The notes under the pieces were generated by a model, which saw only the letters and a list, made by a program, of their open reading frames with translations, did no database searches and was not told the DNA's origin. A program made the translations under genes and the position numbers. From UBA5066 sp046331465 (lineage in GTDB: Bacteria > Acidobacteriota > Thermoanaerobaculia > UBA5066): a stretch of 64,000 bases of DNA. The DNA lies in contig JAXLQV010000001.1 in the NCBI GenBank assembly GCA_046331465.1, positions 744,001-808,000 of the forward strand, given 5' to 3'. Positions within the stretch are counted from its first letter, which is position 1, and each line of letters starts with the position of its first letter. Positions 1-8,447 of this stretch are shown in pieces.

Positions 1-1
1 C

Positions 2-112
2 TACGTCTTCTGGCACTCGATCGTCCTCGCCTGCCTCGTCGGCGTCCTCGTCTTCCTGCAGGCCTACGTCTTCCCCTGGGTCATTCCGGCCGTCTCGGCG
101 GTCGCCAAGTGA
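2..112 (+). CDS. lldP: C-terminal end of an L-lactate permease (LldP/LctP family), cut by the window start
   Basis: Only the last 36 codons are present, in the frame that begins at base 2. They encode one hydrophobic membrane segment followed by LQAYVFPWVIP and a short Ala/Val tail ending in a lysine. That tail matches what I recall of the C-terminal signature of LldP-type lactate/glycolate:H+ symporters. The assignment is supported by the genes downstream: a porin and a FAD/Fe-S D-lactate dehydrogenase follow in the same direction. The permease would move lactate across the inner membrane. The rest of the gene is outside the window, so the name rests on a short tail plus context. Confidence 0.6.
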   Translation, partial: YVFWHSIVLACLVGVLVFLQAYVFPWVIPAVSAVAK

Positions 113-129
113 AAGCAGGATCAAGAGAG

Positions 130-1230
130 ATGAAGTCCGCACGATTCGCCCGCCGGGCCCTCGCGACTGCCGCGCTCGCCCTCCTTCTCGCTCCCTCCGC
201 CGCCCAGGCCCAGGCCGTCCTCAAGGTGAACGACGACGTCAACTTCAGGTTCGGCTTCCAGTTCCAGGGGTGGGCCGACTGGACCCAGAGCGCCACGACG
301 GGCGGCTACGCCCAGAACCTCTTCATCCGGCGGGCCCGGCTCCTCGTGGGCGGCTCGGTCGCGAAGGACGTCACGTTCTTCTTCCAGACCGACAGCGGGA
401 ACCTCGGGAAGGTCACGAACGGCGTCAAGGCGACGAGCACCGGGTTCGTCATCCAGGACGCCTGGGTCTCCTGGAAGCTCGACGACGCCTTCATCCTCGA
501 CGCCGGCCTCTTCCTCGTCCCGCTCAGCCGCAACATCCTCCAGTCGACGCTCAGCTTCTACACCCTCGACATCAGCCCCACCTCGACCGTCATGGCCGGC
601 CCGACGCAGACCGTCGGCCTGCGCGACACCGGCTTCCAGGCCAAGGGGTACCTCGTCGACGGCGGCCGCCTCGAGTACCGCCTAGCCGCCATGCAGGGCG
701 TCCGCGACGCCGCCTCTCAGAACTCGTTCCGGACGGCGGGGTACCTCCAGTACAACTTCTTCGAGAAGGAGAGGGGCTACGTCTTCGCCGGCACGAACCT
801 CGGGAAGAAGAAGGTCCTGAACCTGAACGGCGGCTTCGACGTCCAGAAGGACTACAAGGCCTACAGCGGCGACGTCTTCGCCTCCATCCCGGTCGCGAAG
901 GGGGACGAGGTCGGCGGCCAGGTGCAGTGGATCCACTACGACGGCGGGACGTTCCTGAAGACGATCCCGAAGCAGGACGACGTCCTCGTCGAGGCCGCGT
1001 ACTACCTCTCGAAGGCGAAGGTCCAGCCGTTCCTCAAGTACGAGAGCCAGAAGTTCGCGAACGACGTCGACACGGCGAAGGACCAGGACCGGTTCGGCGG
1101 CGGGCTGAACTGGTACGTCTCCGGGCAGAACTTCAAGATCACGGCGCAGTACCTCCACGTCGACCCGAAGAGCTCGGCCCTGAAGTCGACGGGCCAGTTC
1201 ACGATCCAGCTCCAGGGTTTCTACTTCTGA
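130..1230 (+). CDS. Outer-membrane porin, phosphate-selective porin O/P type
   Basis: A 366-residue protein with a signal peptide (KSARFARR then a hydrophobic core, cleavage expected after AQAQA near residue 29). The remainder is rich in alternating polar/aromatic beta-strands typical of 16-18-stranded O/P-type porins: an FGFQFQGWADW opening strand, an FIRRARL strand, DSGNLGK loops, and a C-terminal strand ending in Tyr-Phe. I chose ATG 130 because AGGA lies 9 nt upstream. A GTG at 109 overlaps the permease stop but would add a polar stretch before the signal peptide. The gene sits between a lactate permease and a lactate dehydrogenase, so it may pass lactate rather than phosphate. Substrate specificity cannot be read from the sequence. 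Confidence 0.85.
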   Translation: MKSARFARRALATAALALLLAPSAAQAQAVLKVNDDVNFRFGFQFQGWADWTQSATTGGYAQNLFIRRARLLVGGSVAKDVTFFFQTDSGNLGKVTNGVKATSTGFVIQDAWVSWKLDDAFILDAGLFLVPLSRNILQSTLSFYTLDISPTSTVMAGPTQTVGLRDTGFQAKGYLVDGGRLEYRLAAMQGVRDAASQNSFRTAGYLQYNFFEKERGYVFAGTNLGKKKVLNLNGGFDVQKDYKAYSGDVFASIPVAKGDEVGGQVQWIHYDGGTFLKTIPKQDDVLVEAAYYLSKAKVQPFLKYESQKFANDVDTAKDQDRFGGGLNWYVSGQNFKITAQYLHVDPKSSALKSTGQFTIQLQGFYF

Positions 1231-1240
1231 TCCCGAGGGG

Positions 1241-1276
1241 CGCGGCGCCGGCGGGGGGAATCCCCCCGGCGCCGCG
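1241..1276 (+). terminator. GC-rich hairpin between the porin and dehydrogenase genes
   Basis: The two arms, CGCGGCGCCGG...GGGGGGA and TCCCCCCGGCGCCGCG, pair with a small bulge around an AAT turn. No T-tract follows. It lies 11 nt after the porin stop and just before the dehydrogenase ribosome binding site. It could be an attenuator or an RNA-stability element that sets different levels of the two proteins. Confidence 0.5.
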
Positions 1277-1298
1277 ATCGCGCCCAGGAGGGCCTCGC

Positions 1299-4187
1299 AT
1301 GACGAACGCCACCGAAGGCCTCGCGGCCCGGGCCACCGGGCCGCTTCCCGAGACGGCGGGCCTCCGCGCCTCCCTGGAGCGGATCGTCGCGCCGGAGCGC
1401 GTGCTCGATCGCCCGATCGACCGGATCGCCTTCGCGTCCGACGCGAGCTTCTACCGGCTGATCCCGAAGGCGGTCGTCCTGGCGCAGTCGGTCGACGAGG
1501 TCGCAGGGCTCTTCCGGCTCGCGCGCGAGACGAAGGTCCCGGTCACGCTCCGCGCGGCGGGGACGTCGCTCTCGGGGCAGGCCGTGACGGACGGCCTCCT
1601 CGTCGAGGTGGCCCGCCACTGGCGGACGGTGAAGGTCGAGGACGGAGGCCGCCGCTTCCGGACGCAGCCCGGCGTCCTCGGGGCCTCGGTGAACAACGCG
1701 CTCCGCCCCTACCGCGTGAAGATGGGGCCCGACCCCGCCTCCATCGCGACCTGCACGATGGGCGGCATCCTCTCGAACAACTCGAGCGGCATGTGCTGCG
1801 GCGTGACCCAGAACGCCTACCACACGCTCGAGTCGCTGACGTTCCTCCTGCCGTCGGGGACGCGGATCGACACCGCGGCCCCCGACGCCGACGCGTGCTT
1901 CCGCGCCGCCGAGCCCGCGCTCTGGCAGGGGCTCCTCGACCTGAAGGCCCGGCTCGAGGCCGACCCGGCGCTCGTCGCGCGGATCCGGTCGAAGTACCGG
2001 ATGAAGAACACCACCGGGTATTCGATCAACGCCTTCCTCGATTTCGCAACGCCCGTGGAGATCTTCCGGAACCTCCTCGTCGGCGCGGAAGGGACGCTCG
2101 CGTTCATCGCGGAGGCGGTCCTCTCCACAGTGCCGGACCTCCCGGTCAAGTACACGGGCCTCCTCCTCTTCCCGTCGATGCACGCGGCCTGCGCGGCGAT
2201 CGTCCCGCTCCGCGACTCGGGGGCGAAGGCGCTCGAGCTCCTCGACCGCGCCTCGCTCCGGTCCGTCGAGAGCCAGCCGGGCGTCCCGGCGTCGATCCGC
2301 ACCGTCCCCGACGGCGCCGCCGCCCTTCTCGTCGAGTACCAGGCGGGCGACGAGTCGGAGCGGAAGGGCCTCGAGGCGGTGGCCGCGACGGCGGTCGCCC
2401 CGCTCGCCCTCCTCGAGCCGGCCCGCTTCACGCACGACCCCGTCGAGCAGGCGCTCCTCTGGAAGGTGCGGCAGGGGACGTTCCCGTCCGTCGGCGCCGC
2501 GCGGAAGAGCGGGACGACGGTCCTCATCGAGGACGTCGCGTTCCCGATCGAGCACCTCGCCGACGCGGCCGTCGACCTGACGAAGCTGTTCGAGAAGCAC
2601 GGCTACCCCGAGGCGATCCTCTTCGGCCACGCCAAGGACGGGAACCTCCACTTCGTCATCACGCAGTCGTTCAACGACCAGGCGGCGCTCGACCAGTACG
2701 CCCGGCTCATCGAGGACGTCGTCGAGCTCGTCGTGAAGAAGTACGGCGGCGCGCTCAAGGCCGAGCACGGGACGGGGCGGAACATGGCCCCGTTCGTCGA
2801 GACGGAGTGGGGCCCCGAGGCGTACGCCGTGATGAAGCGGCTGAAGGAGCTCTGCGACCCCGACGGGATCCTGAACCCGGGCGTCATCCTGAACCCCGAC
2901 CCGCTCTGCCACCTCAGGGACGTCAAGCCGATGCCGACCGTCGAGGAAGAGGTCGACAAGTGCATCGAGTGCGGCTACTGCGAGCCGAAGTGCCCGAGCC
3001 GCGAGCTGACGCTGACGCCGCGCCAGCGGATCGTCCTCCGGCGCGAGATGACGCGCCTCGGGAAGGAGGGCGGCAACGCACCGCTCCTCGCGGCGCTCGA
3101 GGCCGAGTTCCCCTACGCGGCGGTCGACACCTGCGCGGTCGACGGCCTCTGCGCGACGGCCTGCCCCGTCTCGATCGACACGGGCCAGCTGACGAAGAGG
3201 CTCCGGAAGGCGAGCCACTCGAAGCGGTCGAAGGCGATCGCCCTCGCGCTCGCCCGCCGCTTCGCGACGATCGAGCCGCTCCTCAGGACCGGGCTCCGCG
3301 CCGGGCACCTCGTCAGTTCGCTCCTCGGCGCGGGGACGATGGCCGGGATCACGCGCGCGATGCGGGCCCTCGCCGGGCAGCCGTTCCCGCAGTGGAGCGC
3401 CGAGATGCCTCGCGCGGCGAAGGCGGAGCGGCCCGCGACCTCGAAGGACGGGGCCACCGCGGTCTACTTCCCCGCCTGCATCTCGCGGACGATGGGGGCG
3501 CTGCCGGGCGAGCCGGACGAGACGTCGCTCATGGAAGCGTTCGTCGAGGTCGCGAGGCGCGCGGGCTCGCCGGTCTGGATCCCCGGAGACGTCGAGGGGA
3601 CGTGCTGCGGCGTCCCGTTCTCCTCGAAGGGATACACCGACGCGAACACGTTCACGGTGAACCGCGCGATCGAGCGCTTCTGGGAGTGGTCCGACGGCGG
3701 GAGGCTCCCCGTCGTCGTCGACACGAGCCCGTGCACGTACGGCGTGAAGGCGAGCCGGCCGAACCTGACGCCCGAGAACCAGGAGCGGTTCGACCGGCTG
3801 ACGATCCTCGACGGGGTGCAGTTCACGCACGACGCGCTCCTGCCGAGGCTCGAGGCGAAGCGGATGGCGGGCCCCGTCGCGCTCCACCCGGTCTGCTCGG
3901 TCACGAAGATGAACCTCGGCGCGAAGCTCGAGGGAATCGCCCGCTTCTGCAGCGACGACGTGACGGTGCCGCTCTCGGCCGGCTGCTGCGCCTTCGCGGG
4001 CGACCGCGGGTTCCTCCACCCCGAGCTGACGGCCTCCGCCACGAAGCACGAGGCGGCCGAGGTGAAGGCGAAGGGGTGCGCGGAGCACCTCTCGAGCAGC
4101 CGGACGTGCGAGATCGGGATGACGCGCGCGACCGGCGAGGTCTACCGCTCGTACATGTTCTTGCTCGAGAGGGTGACCCGGGACTGA
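1299..4187 (+). CDS. FAD- and Fe-S-containing D-lactate dehydrogenase (Dld-II type oxidase)
   Basis: A 962-residue, three-part oxidase. The N-terminal half is a VAO-type FAD domain (about residues 45-240, starting PKAVVLAQSVDEV) followed by the FAD-oxidase C-terminal domain. Next are two ferredoxin-type Cys clusters, CIECGYCEPKCPS from residue 555 and CAVDGLCATACPV from about 612. Two CCG motifs follow: CCGVPF near 769 and CCAFAG near 896. This architecture is that of quinone-linked D-lactate dehydrogenases, which oxidise D-lactate to pyruvate and pass electrons through Fe-S clusters to the respiratory chain. AGGAGGG lies 6 nt before the ATG. The gene follows a lactate permease and a porin. 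Related enzymes oxidise glycolate or D-2-hydroxyglutarate, so the exact 2-hydroxyacid is inferred from context. Confidence 0.85.
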   Translation: MTNATEGLAARATGPLPETAGLRASLERIVAPERVLDRPIDRIAFASDASFYRLIPKAVVLAQSVDEVAGLFRLARETKVPVTLRAAGTSLSGQAVTDGLLVEVARHWRTVKVEDGGRRFRTQPGVLGASVNNALRPYRVKMGPDPASIATCTMGGILSNNSSGMCCGVTQNAYHTLESLTFLLPSGTRIDTAAPDADACFRAAEPALWQGLLDLKARLEADPALVARIRSKYRMKNTTGYSINAFLDFATPVEIFRNLLVGAEGTLAFIAEAVLSTVPDLPVKYTGLLLFPSMHAACAAIVPLRDSGAKALELLDRASLRSVESQPGVPASIRTVPDGAAALLVEYQAGDESERKGLEAVAATAVAPLALLEPARFTHDPVEQALLWKVRQGTFPSVGAARKSGTTVLIEDVAFPIEHLADAAVDLTKLFEKHGYPEAILFGHAKDGNLHFVITQSFNDQAALDQYARLIEDVVELVVKKYGGALKAEHGTGRNMAPFVETEWGPEAYAVMKRLKELCDPDGILNPGVILNPDPLCHLRDVKPMPTVEEEVDKCIECGYCEPKCPSRELTLTPRQRIVLRREMTRLGKEGGNAPLLAALEAEFPYAAVDTCAVDGLCATACPVSIDTGQLTKRLRKASHSKRSKAIALALARRFATIEPLLRTGLRAGHLVSSLLGAGTMAGITRAMRALAGQPFPQWSAEMPRAAKAERPATSKDGATAVYFPACISRTMGALPGEPDETSLMEAFVEVARRAGSPVWIPGDVEGTCCGVPFSSKGYTDANTFTVNRAIERFWEWSDGGRLPVVVDTSPCTYGVKASRPNLTPENQERFDRLTILDGVQFTHDALLPRLEAKRMAGPVALHPVCSVTKMNLGAKLEGIARFCSDDVTVPLSAGCCAFAGDRGFLHPELTASATKHEAAEVKAKGCAEHLSSSRTCEIGMTRATGEVYRSYMFLLERVTRD

Positions 4188-4197
4188 GGAGGAATCG

Positions 4198-6009
4198 TCA
4201 GAGCGAGACGACGGTCTCCTCGTAGAAGCTCTCGAGGACGCTCCTGTACTTCTGCTCCACGGCCTTCCTCTTCAGCTTCATCGACGGGGTCAGGTCGCCC
4301 GACTCGAGCGTCAGGTCGGCCGGGAGGATGGTCCAGCGCTTCACCTGCTCCCAGGGGGAGACGTCCTTGTTGATCTCGTCGATGCACGGGGCGATGAGCG
4401 CCTTCACCTCGGCGGAGGCCACGATCTCGGCGTAGCTCTTCCCGCCGAGCCCGTGCGCGGCCGCCCACTTGCCGATCGCTTCCGGGTCCAGGGCGACGAG
4501 CATCGAGACGAAGTTCCGGTTGTCGCCGTGGGCGAGCGCGTTGCTGACGTAGGGACAGACGATCGCGAGCTTCCGCTCGAGCATCTGCGGCGCGACGTAC
4601 TTGCCGCCCGAGGTCTTGATGAGGTCCTTCTTCCGGTCCGTGATCTTCACGAAGCCGTCCTCGACGTGGCCGATGTCGCCGGTGTGGAGCCAGCCGTCGC
4701 CGTCGAGCGCCTCGGCGGTCGGGCCGGGGAGGTTGTGGTACCCGCGCATGACGCCGCGCCCCTTGATGAGGATCTCGCCGTCCTCGGCGATCCGGATGCG
4801 CGTCCCGGGAAGAGGGGGGCCGACCGTCCCGAAGCGGAGCTTGTCGAGCGTGTTCACGCAGCTCGCCGCGCTCGTCTCCGTGAGGCCGTAGCCCTCGGCG
4901 ATGAGGACGCCCGCCGCGTGGAAGAACTCGCCGAGCGACTTGGCGAGCGGGGCGCTCCCGGAGATGAAGAAGCGGAGGCGTCCGCCGAAGAGCGTGTGGA
5001 GCTTGCTGAAGACGAGCTTGTGGGCGATGGCGTGCTTGAAGGCGAGGAGCCCCGTCGGCTCCTTCCCCGCGAGGCGGAGCGCCGAGACCTCGCGGCCGAC
5101 GCCGAAGGCCCACGAGAAGATCGCCCACTTCGCCCCGCCCGCTTCCTTCGCCCCGGTGACGATCTTGTTGTAGATCTTCTCGAAGATGCGCGGGACGGCG
5201 GCGACGAACGTCGGCTTCACCTGCCCGAGGTTCTCGACGATCTTGTCGACCCGCCCGTCGACGGCCGTGGAGAAGCCGATGCGGAGCTGGGCGGCCTCGA
5301 GGACCTTGCCGAAGGAGTGGGCGAGCGGGAGCCAGAAGAACTGCCGGTCGTCCTCGTTCAGGAGCTTCAGGGCGTCGATCCCCTCGGCCTCGTAGACCCA
5401 GCAGTCGTGGGTCAGCTCGACCCCCTTCGGCAGGCCCGTCGTGCCCGAGGTGTAGATGAGCGTGGCGAGGGCGTCGCTTCGCACGGCCTCGACGATCGCC
5501 TCGAACTTCCCGGGGTTCGCGGCGTCCCAGGCGCGCCCCTTCTCCGCGAGCGCTCCCATCGTCAGGACGAAGCCGTCCGCAGTCCCTTCGCCGTCGAAGA
5601 CGACGATCGCCTTCAGGTCGGGGACGTCGGCGCGCCGGGCCGCGATCCGGTCGGCCTGCTCCCGGTTCTCGGCGAAGAGGACGCGGGCGCCGGAGTCCTT
5701 CAGGATGAAGAGGCAGTCGGGCGTCGTGCTCGACGGGTAGATCGTCGTCGTCGCGCCCCCCGCCGAGAGGATGCCGAGGTCGGCGAGGATCCAGTCGAGC
5801 CGGGTGCTCGAGAGGATGGCGCCGCGCTCCTCGTCCACGAGGCCGAGGGACCTGAGGCCGCAGGCGATCGCCTTCACCTTCTCGCCGACCTCGCGCCACG
5901 TGAACGCCTTCCAGCCGGCCCCGTCGGGCTGAAGGTAGGCCTCTCGGTCGGGCGTCTTCGCGACGCGGGCGAGGAACATCTGCGGGACGGATCGGAACGT
6001 CTCGGCCAC
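4198..6009 (-). CDS. Long-chain fatty-acid--CoA ligase (AMP-forming)
   Basis: A 603-residue ANL-superfamily enzyme that activates fatty acids to acyl-CoA through an acyl-AMP. Visible motifs include the P-loop YTSGTTGLPKG near residue 185, the adenine/substrate motif GYGLTETS near 373, DGWLHTGDIG near 440, then ITDRKKDLIKTSGGKYV with the hinge and catalytic-lysine region beyond. GTG 6009 is chosen as start because GAGGAGGAG lies 6 nt upstream; a longer reading frame to 6054 has no such site. It converges on the lactate dehydrogenase, the stops being 10 nt apart. The length and the KKDLIKTSGGKYV motif fit the FadD15/bubblegum type of long-chain synthetase. Confidence 0.93.
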   Translation of the reverse strand: MAETFRSVPQMFLARVAKTPDREAYLQPDGAGWKAFTWREVGEKVKAIACGLRSLGLVDEERGAILSSTRLDWILADLGILSAGGATTTIYPSSTTPDCLFILKDSGARVLFAENREQADRIAARRADVPDLKAIVVFDGEGTADGFVLTMGALAEKGRAWDAANPGKFEAIVEAVRSDALATLIYTSGTTGLPKGVELTHDCWVYEAEGIDALKLLNEDDRQFFWLPLAHSFGKVLEAAQLRIGFSTAVDGRVDKIVENLGQVKPTFVAAVPRIFEKIYNKIVTGAKEAGGAKWAIFSWAFGVGREVSALRLAGKEPTGLLAFKHAIAHKLVFSKLHTLFGGRLRFFISGSAPLAKSLGEFFHAAGVLIAEGYGLTETSAASCVNTLDKLRFGTVGPPLPGTRIRIAEDGEILIKGRGVMRGYHNLPGPTAEALDGDGWLHTGDIGHVEDGFVKITDRKKDLIKTSGGKYVAPQMLERKLAIVCPYVSNALAHGDNRNFVSMLVALDPEAIGKWAAAHGLGGKSYAEIVASAEVKALIAPCIDEINKDVSPWEQVKRWTILPADLTLESGDLTPSMKLKRKAVEQKYRSVLESFYEETVVSL

Positions 6010-6143
6010 GGCACTCCTCCTCGGATGCGCTCCCGGGAGTGACTGTTCTACCACGCATCGGGGGGGGCGGTGCGCGCGGAGCGATGACGCGAGGCGGTCC
6101 CGGATCCCGGAGGCGACGTTCGGGGGGCCGGGCGGAGTGCCCG

Positions 6144-6149
6144 TACACT
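6144..6149 (+). promoter_or_regulatory. TACACT -10 box of a probable leaderless transcript
   Basis: TACACT is followed by 9 nt and then the ATG at 6159. No Shine-Dalgarno sequence precedes that ATG. It follows the TANNNT-to-start spacing shared by several genes in this window. Confidence 0.5.
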
Positions 6150-6158
6150 GGCCGGGCC

Positions 6159-6761
6159 ATGCGCCTTCTCGTCCGCTACTTCTTCCGGGGGCTCCTCGTC
6201 TTCGTCCCCGCCGTCCTCACGGTCGCGATCGTCGTCTTCGTCTTCCGGAAGGTCGACGCCTGGATGGGGCTGCCGATCCCGGGCGTCGGCTTCGCCGCGA
6301 CGATCGCGATCATCGTCGTCACGGGGGCGCTTGCCTCGAATTTCGTCACGAGGCGGATTTTCGAGCTCGTCGAGGCGCTCTTCCGGCGCCTCCCGTTCGT
6401 CAAGCTCCTCTACTCGGCGATCCGCGACGTGACGGACGCCTTCGTCGGGGAGCGGAAGGGGTTCGACCGGCCCGTCACGGTGACGCTCGACGAGGCGAAC
6501 GGCATCCGCGTCGTCGGGTTCCTGACGCGCGATTCGCTCGCCGAGGTCGGGCTGCCGGAGCTCGTCGCCGTCTACCTGCCCCAGTCGTACAACTTCGCGG
6601 GGATGATGGTCCTCGTCCCGCGGCGCCTCGTGACGCCGCTCGGGGTGAAGGGGGCCGACGCGATGGCCTTCGTCGTCTCGGGAGGCGCCGCCGAGGTGCG
6701 CGGCGCGCGTCCGGTCGCGCCGGGGAACGAGCCCTCCCCGGCGGGCGGGTCCACCGAGTGA
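6159..6761 (+). CDS. DUF502 family membrane protein
   Basis: A 200-residue protein beginning RLLVRYFFRGLLVFVPAVLT, with two N-terminal membrane segments (about residues 8-30 and 48-65) and a soluble C-terminal part. The conserved segments RRLPFVKLLYSAIRDV and YLPQSYNFAGMMVLVPR fit DUF502, a family of unknown function found in diverse bacteria and in plant chloroplasts (COV family). The usual family length is about 200 residues, so it looks complete. There is no ribosome binding site, but a TACACT box lies 9 nt upstream of the ATG. It is transcribed away from the acyl-CoA ligase, whose start is 149 nt upstream. Role unknown. Confidence 0.85.
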   Translation: MRLLVRYFFRGLLVFVPAVLTVAIVVFVFRKVDAWMGLPIPGVGFAATIAIIVVTGALASNFVTRRIFELVEALFRRLPFVKLLYSAIRDVTDAFVGERKGFDRPVTVTLDEANGIRVVGFLTRDSLAEVGLPELVAVYLPQSYNFAGMMVLVPRRLVTPLGVKGADAMAFVVSGGAAEVRGARPVAPGNEPSPAGGSTE

Positions 6762-6763
6762 AA

Positions 6764-6785
6764 CGGCCGCCCTTCCGGGCGGCCG
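6764..6785. terminator. Bidirectional hairpin between convergent genes
   Basis: A perfect 9-bp stem (CGGCCGCCC/GGGCGGCCG) with a TTCC loop lies just after the DUF502 stop and before the stop of the opposite gene. There is no T-run. Its position between two converging genes suits a shared terminator. Confidence 0.6.
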
Positions 6786-6813
6786 CGCGAACGTTCCCGG
6801 GAGACCCGGGGGT

Positions 6814-7227
6814 CTACTTCGTGATCGTGAACTTGACCGTCGCCGCGAGCTCGCCACCGAGCAGGAGCTCGACGCGGTAGGTCCCGGGCGCCCACTGCGG
6901 GTTCGGCTTCGAGTAGGAGAACGGGATCCAGGTCGCGCCGCCCGGGAAGCGGGTGGTCGTCTCGGCGAACTTCGTGTTCGCGCCGACGCCCTCGCACTTC
7001 TCGGCGATCCAGACGGCCTTCACCGCGGTGTCCTTCGGCGCGTCCGCCACCATCGCGAAGATGTAGATCTTCGGCTGGGTGGCGGGGAAGGACGTCCGTT
7101 CGGCCATCGTCTCGCGGCTGTCGGACGCGATCGCCGTGTCGATGCGCCCCTTCTCCTGCGCGACGAGAGCCGGCGCCAGCGCGAGGGAGGCGGCGATGAC
7201 GAGGAGGAACCGGGTCAGAACTCTCAC
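6814..7227 (-). CDS. Secreted protein of unknown function
   Basis: A 137-residue protein with a clear signal peptide (RVLTRFLLVIAASLALAPAL, cleavage near AQA/EK). The mature part ends with PGTYRVELLLGGE...VKFTITK, a beta-rich pattern like a small immunoglobulin-like extracellular module. The middle contains KIYIFAMVADAPKDTAVKAVW and TWIPFSYSKPNPQW. I do not recognise a family. GTG 7227 is chosen because AAAGGAG lies 6 nt upstream and the signal peptide begins there. A TTGACA far upstream at 7401-7396 on this strand may be a -35 box, paired with a weak CCAAAT. The gene stands alone, divergent from the ferredoxin. Confidence 0.75.
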   Translation of the reverse strand: MRVLTRFLLVIAASLALAPALVAQEKGRIDTAIASDSRETMAERTSFPATQPKIYIFAMVADAPKDTAVKAVWIAEKCEGVGANTKFAETTTRFPGGATWIPFSYSKPNPQWAPGTYRVELLLGGELAATVKFTITK

Positions 7228-7562
7228 TTCGGTCTCCTTTCGGGTCCTGCAATCGTGTGCGGGCCGGGTGCCGGCTCTCCCTGCCTCCAGCGGATTCGCT
7301 CCATCGCTGGTCCCTCCGGCGCCCCCGCGGACATCCCGGCCCGAGCCGGCCGTCCGCTCCAGTATCGCGCCAATTTGGACCTCGATCCGGCGCGATGTCA
7401 ACGGGATACAGGGTCTCGGGAGTCCCCGGCGGGAATGATCTTTTCGCATCATTGTGCGCGCCCCGGGTGTTCGCCTAGCCTCCCGACCGGCGCCGGGCCG
7501 TTTCCGCGGACCGCGCTCGCGGGGGGCAGAGGAGAAGGCCTCCCCGCATCGAGGAGGTCACC
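7228..7562. other. 335-nt divergent intergenic region
   Basis: This stretch separates the secreted-protein gene (minus) from the ferredoxin gene (plus). On the plus strand TTGTGC (7452-7457), an 18-nt spacer and TAGCCT (7476-7481) could serve the ferredoxin, giving a leader of about 75 nt that ends in GAGGAGG. On the minus strand TTGACA (7401-7396) followed after 17 nt by CCAAAT is a weaker candidate. The part around 7355-7455 is less GC-rich than its surroundings. I see no gene in it. Confidence 0.45.
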
Positions 7563-7760
7563 ATGGCCATGATGATCACGGAGAACTGCATCAGCTGCGG
7601 GACGTGCGAGCCCGAGTGCCCGAACCAGGCGATCAGCCCGGGCGACATGATCTACGTGATCGACGCGGCGAAGTGCACGGAGTGCCAGGGGCACTACGAC
7701 TCGCCGAAGTGCGTCGAGGTCTGCCCGACCGAGGGCTCGATCGTCCCGGCGACCGCCTAG
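7563..7760 (+). CDS. Small 2[4Fe-4S] ferredoxin (YfhL-like)
   Basis: A 65-residue electron carrier. The first cluster motif is CISCGTCEPECPNQAI. The second set comprises CTECQGHYDSPKCVEVCP, with the longer spacing between the second and third cysteines that marks the YfhL/Alvin-type ferredoxins of the Allochromatium class, which carry two low-potential [4Fe-4S] clusters. GAGGAGG lies 5 nt before the ATG. It stands alone between intergenic regions, so its redox partner is not indicated. Confidence 0.92.
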   Translation: MAMMITENCISCGTCEPECPNQAISPGDMIYVIDAAKCTECQGHYDSPKCVEVCPTEGSIVPATA

Positions 7761-7854
7761 TCGGAAGCCAGGGCAGGAAAAGGCGTCCCGGGCCGGGCGT
7801 GGAGGGCGGAGAGCCCCGCGTCCGGCTTTCTCGCGTTCCGGGGGTACGTTCGGA

Positions 7855-7860
7855 TATCGT
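7855..7860 (+). promoter_or_regulatory. TATCGT -10 box of a probable leaderless transcript
   Basis: TATCGT is followed by 6 nt and the GTG start at 7867. No ribosome binding site is present. Confidence 0.5.
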
Positions 7861-7866
7861 CCTGCC

Positions 7867-8280
7867 GTGCTTCCCGGCCTTCGTCCGTTTCGGCAGAACG
7901 AGCTCGTCCTCGCGCCGGCGCTGGCGTGGGAGGCGCTCCGCTTCTTCTTTCCGGAGGACGTCGGAAGGCTGCGCCCGGAGCAGCTCTCCGTGAAGGACCG
8001 GCTCTTCGCCCAGGCCCTTCTCGTCGCGGCGATCGACGAGACACGCCGGCACGGACCGCCCGAGGACCCGAAGGCGGTGATCCTCGTCGCCGCGGGCTCG
8101 ATCCGGCTCGTTCCGGTCGCTCGTCGCGTCGCGACTTTCGGGGCGGGCGCGTGGTTCGACGTCGCCGTCCCCGAGGAGGGAGACCCGGCACGCATCGACG
8201 AGCAGGCGCGGGCGGACGTCTCGACCCGCTACCGGGCCGGCTGGCTCGCTCGCGTGATGGGCGCTCCGCTCCTGTACTGA
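7867..8280 (+). CDS. Conserved-looking protein of unknown function, 137 residues
   Basis: A soluble protein with no signal peptide and no membrane segment. The sequence runs RPFRQNELVLAPALAWEALRF, KDRLFAQALLVAAIDETRR, then a beta-rich AVILVAAGSIRLVPVARRV and a C-terminal ARADVSTRYRAGWLARVMG. It has no Cys or His cluster and I do not recognise the family. The start is GTG 7867, placed 6 nt after a TATCGT box. Codon use matches its neighbours. It lies between a ferredoxin and a small cytochrome c, but the gaps suggest separate transcription, so a redox role is not implied. Confidence 0.6.
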   Translation: MLPGLRPFRQNELVLAPALAWEALRFFFPEDVGRLRPEQLSVKDRLFAQALLVAAIDETRRHGPPEDPKAVILVAAGSIRLVPVARRVATFGAGAWFDVAVPEEGDPARIDEQARADVSTRYRAGWLARVMGAPLLY

Positions 8281-8447
8281 ATCTCGGCTTCGCGAGGGTC
8301 CGTTTCGTCGGTTCGCGACCTGGTCTCGAATCCGCTGCCGGAGCGGATTCCTCCCGCTCTCCGTCCACTTCGGATGATGGCAGGAGAGTTGAAAAGGGCT
8401 AATCTGGGAAGAGGGCGAAAAGCCCCCCTCAGGAGGAATCGAGAAAC
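8281..8447 (+). promoter_or_regulatory. Upstream region of the small cytochrome gene
   Basis: A TAATCT hexamer at 8400-8405 could be a -10 box for the cytochrome gene, with a leader of about 35 nt that includes a GGGC/GCCC mini-hairpin near 8413-8424 and AGGAGGAA at 8431-8438. No convincing -35 box is visible. Confidence 0.35.

Noticed and set aside
270..1298. Long open frame running through the porin gene into the dehydrogenase frame
   Set aside because: The DNA has few stops in any frame because of its GC content. The residues are Arg/Pro/Gly-rich without domain motifs, and the real start at 1299 has a strong ribosome binding site.
1221..4088. 955-codon minus-strand open frame opposite the dehydrogenase
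   Set aside because: Arg/Asp/Glu/Pro-rich shadow of a gene with clear FAD and Fe-S motifs on the other strand.
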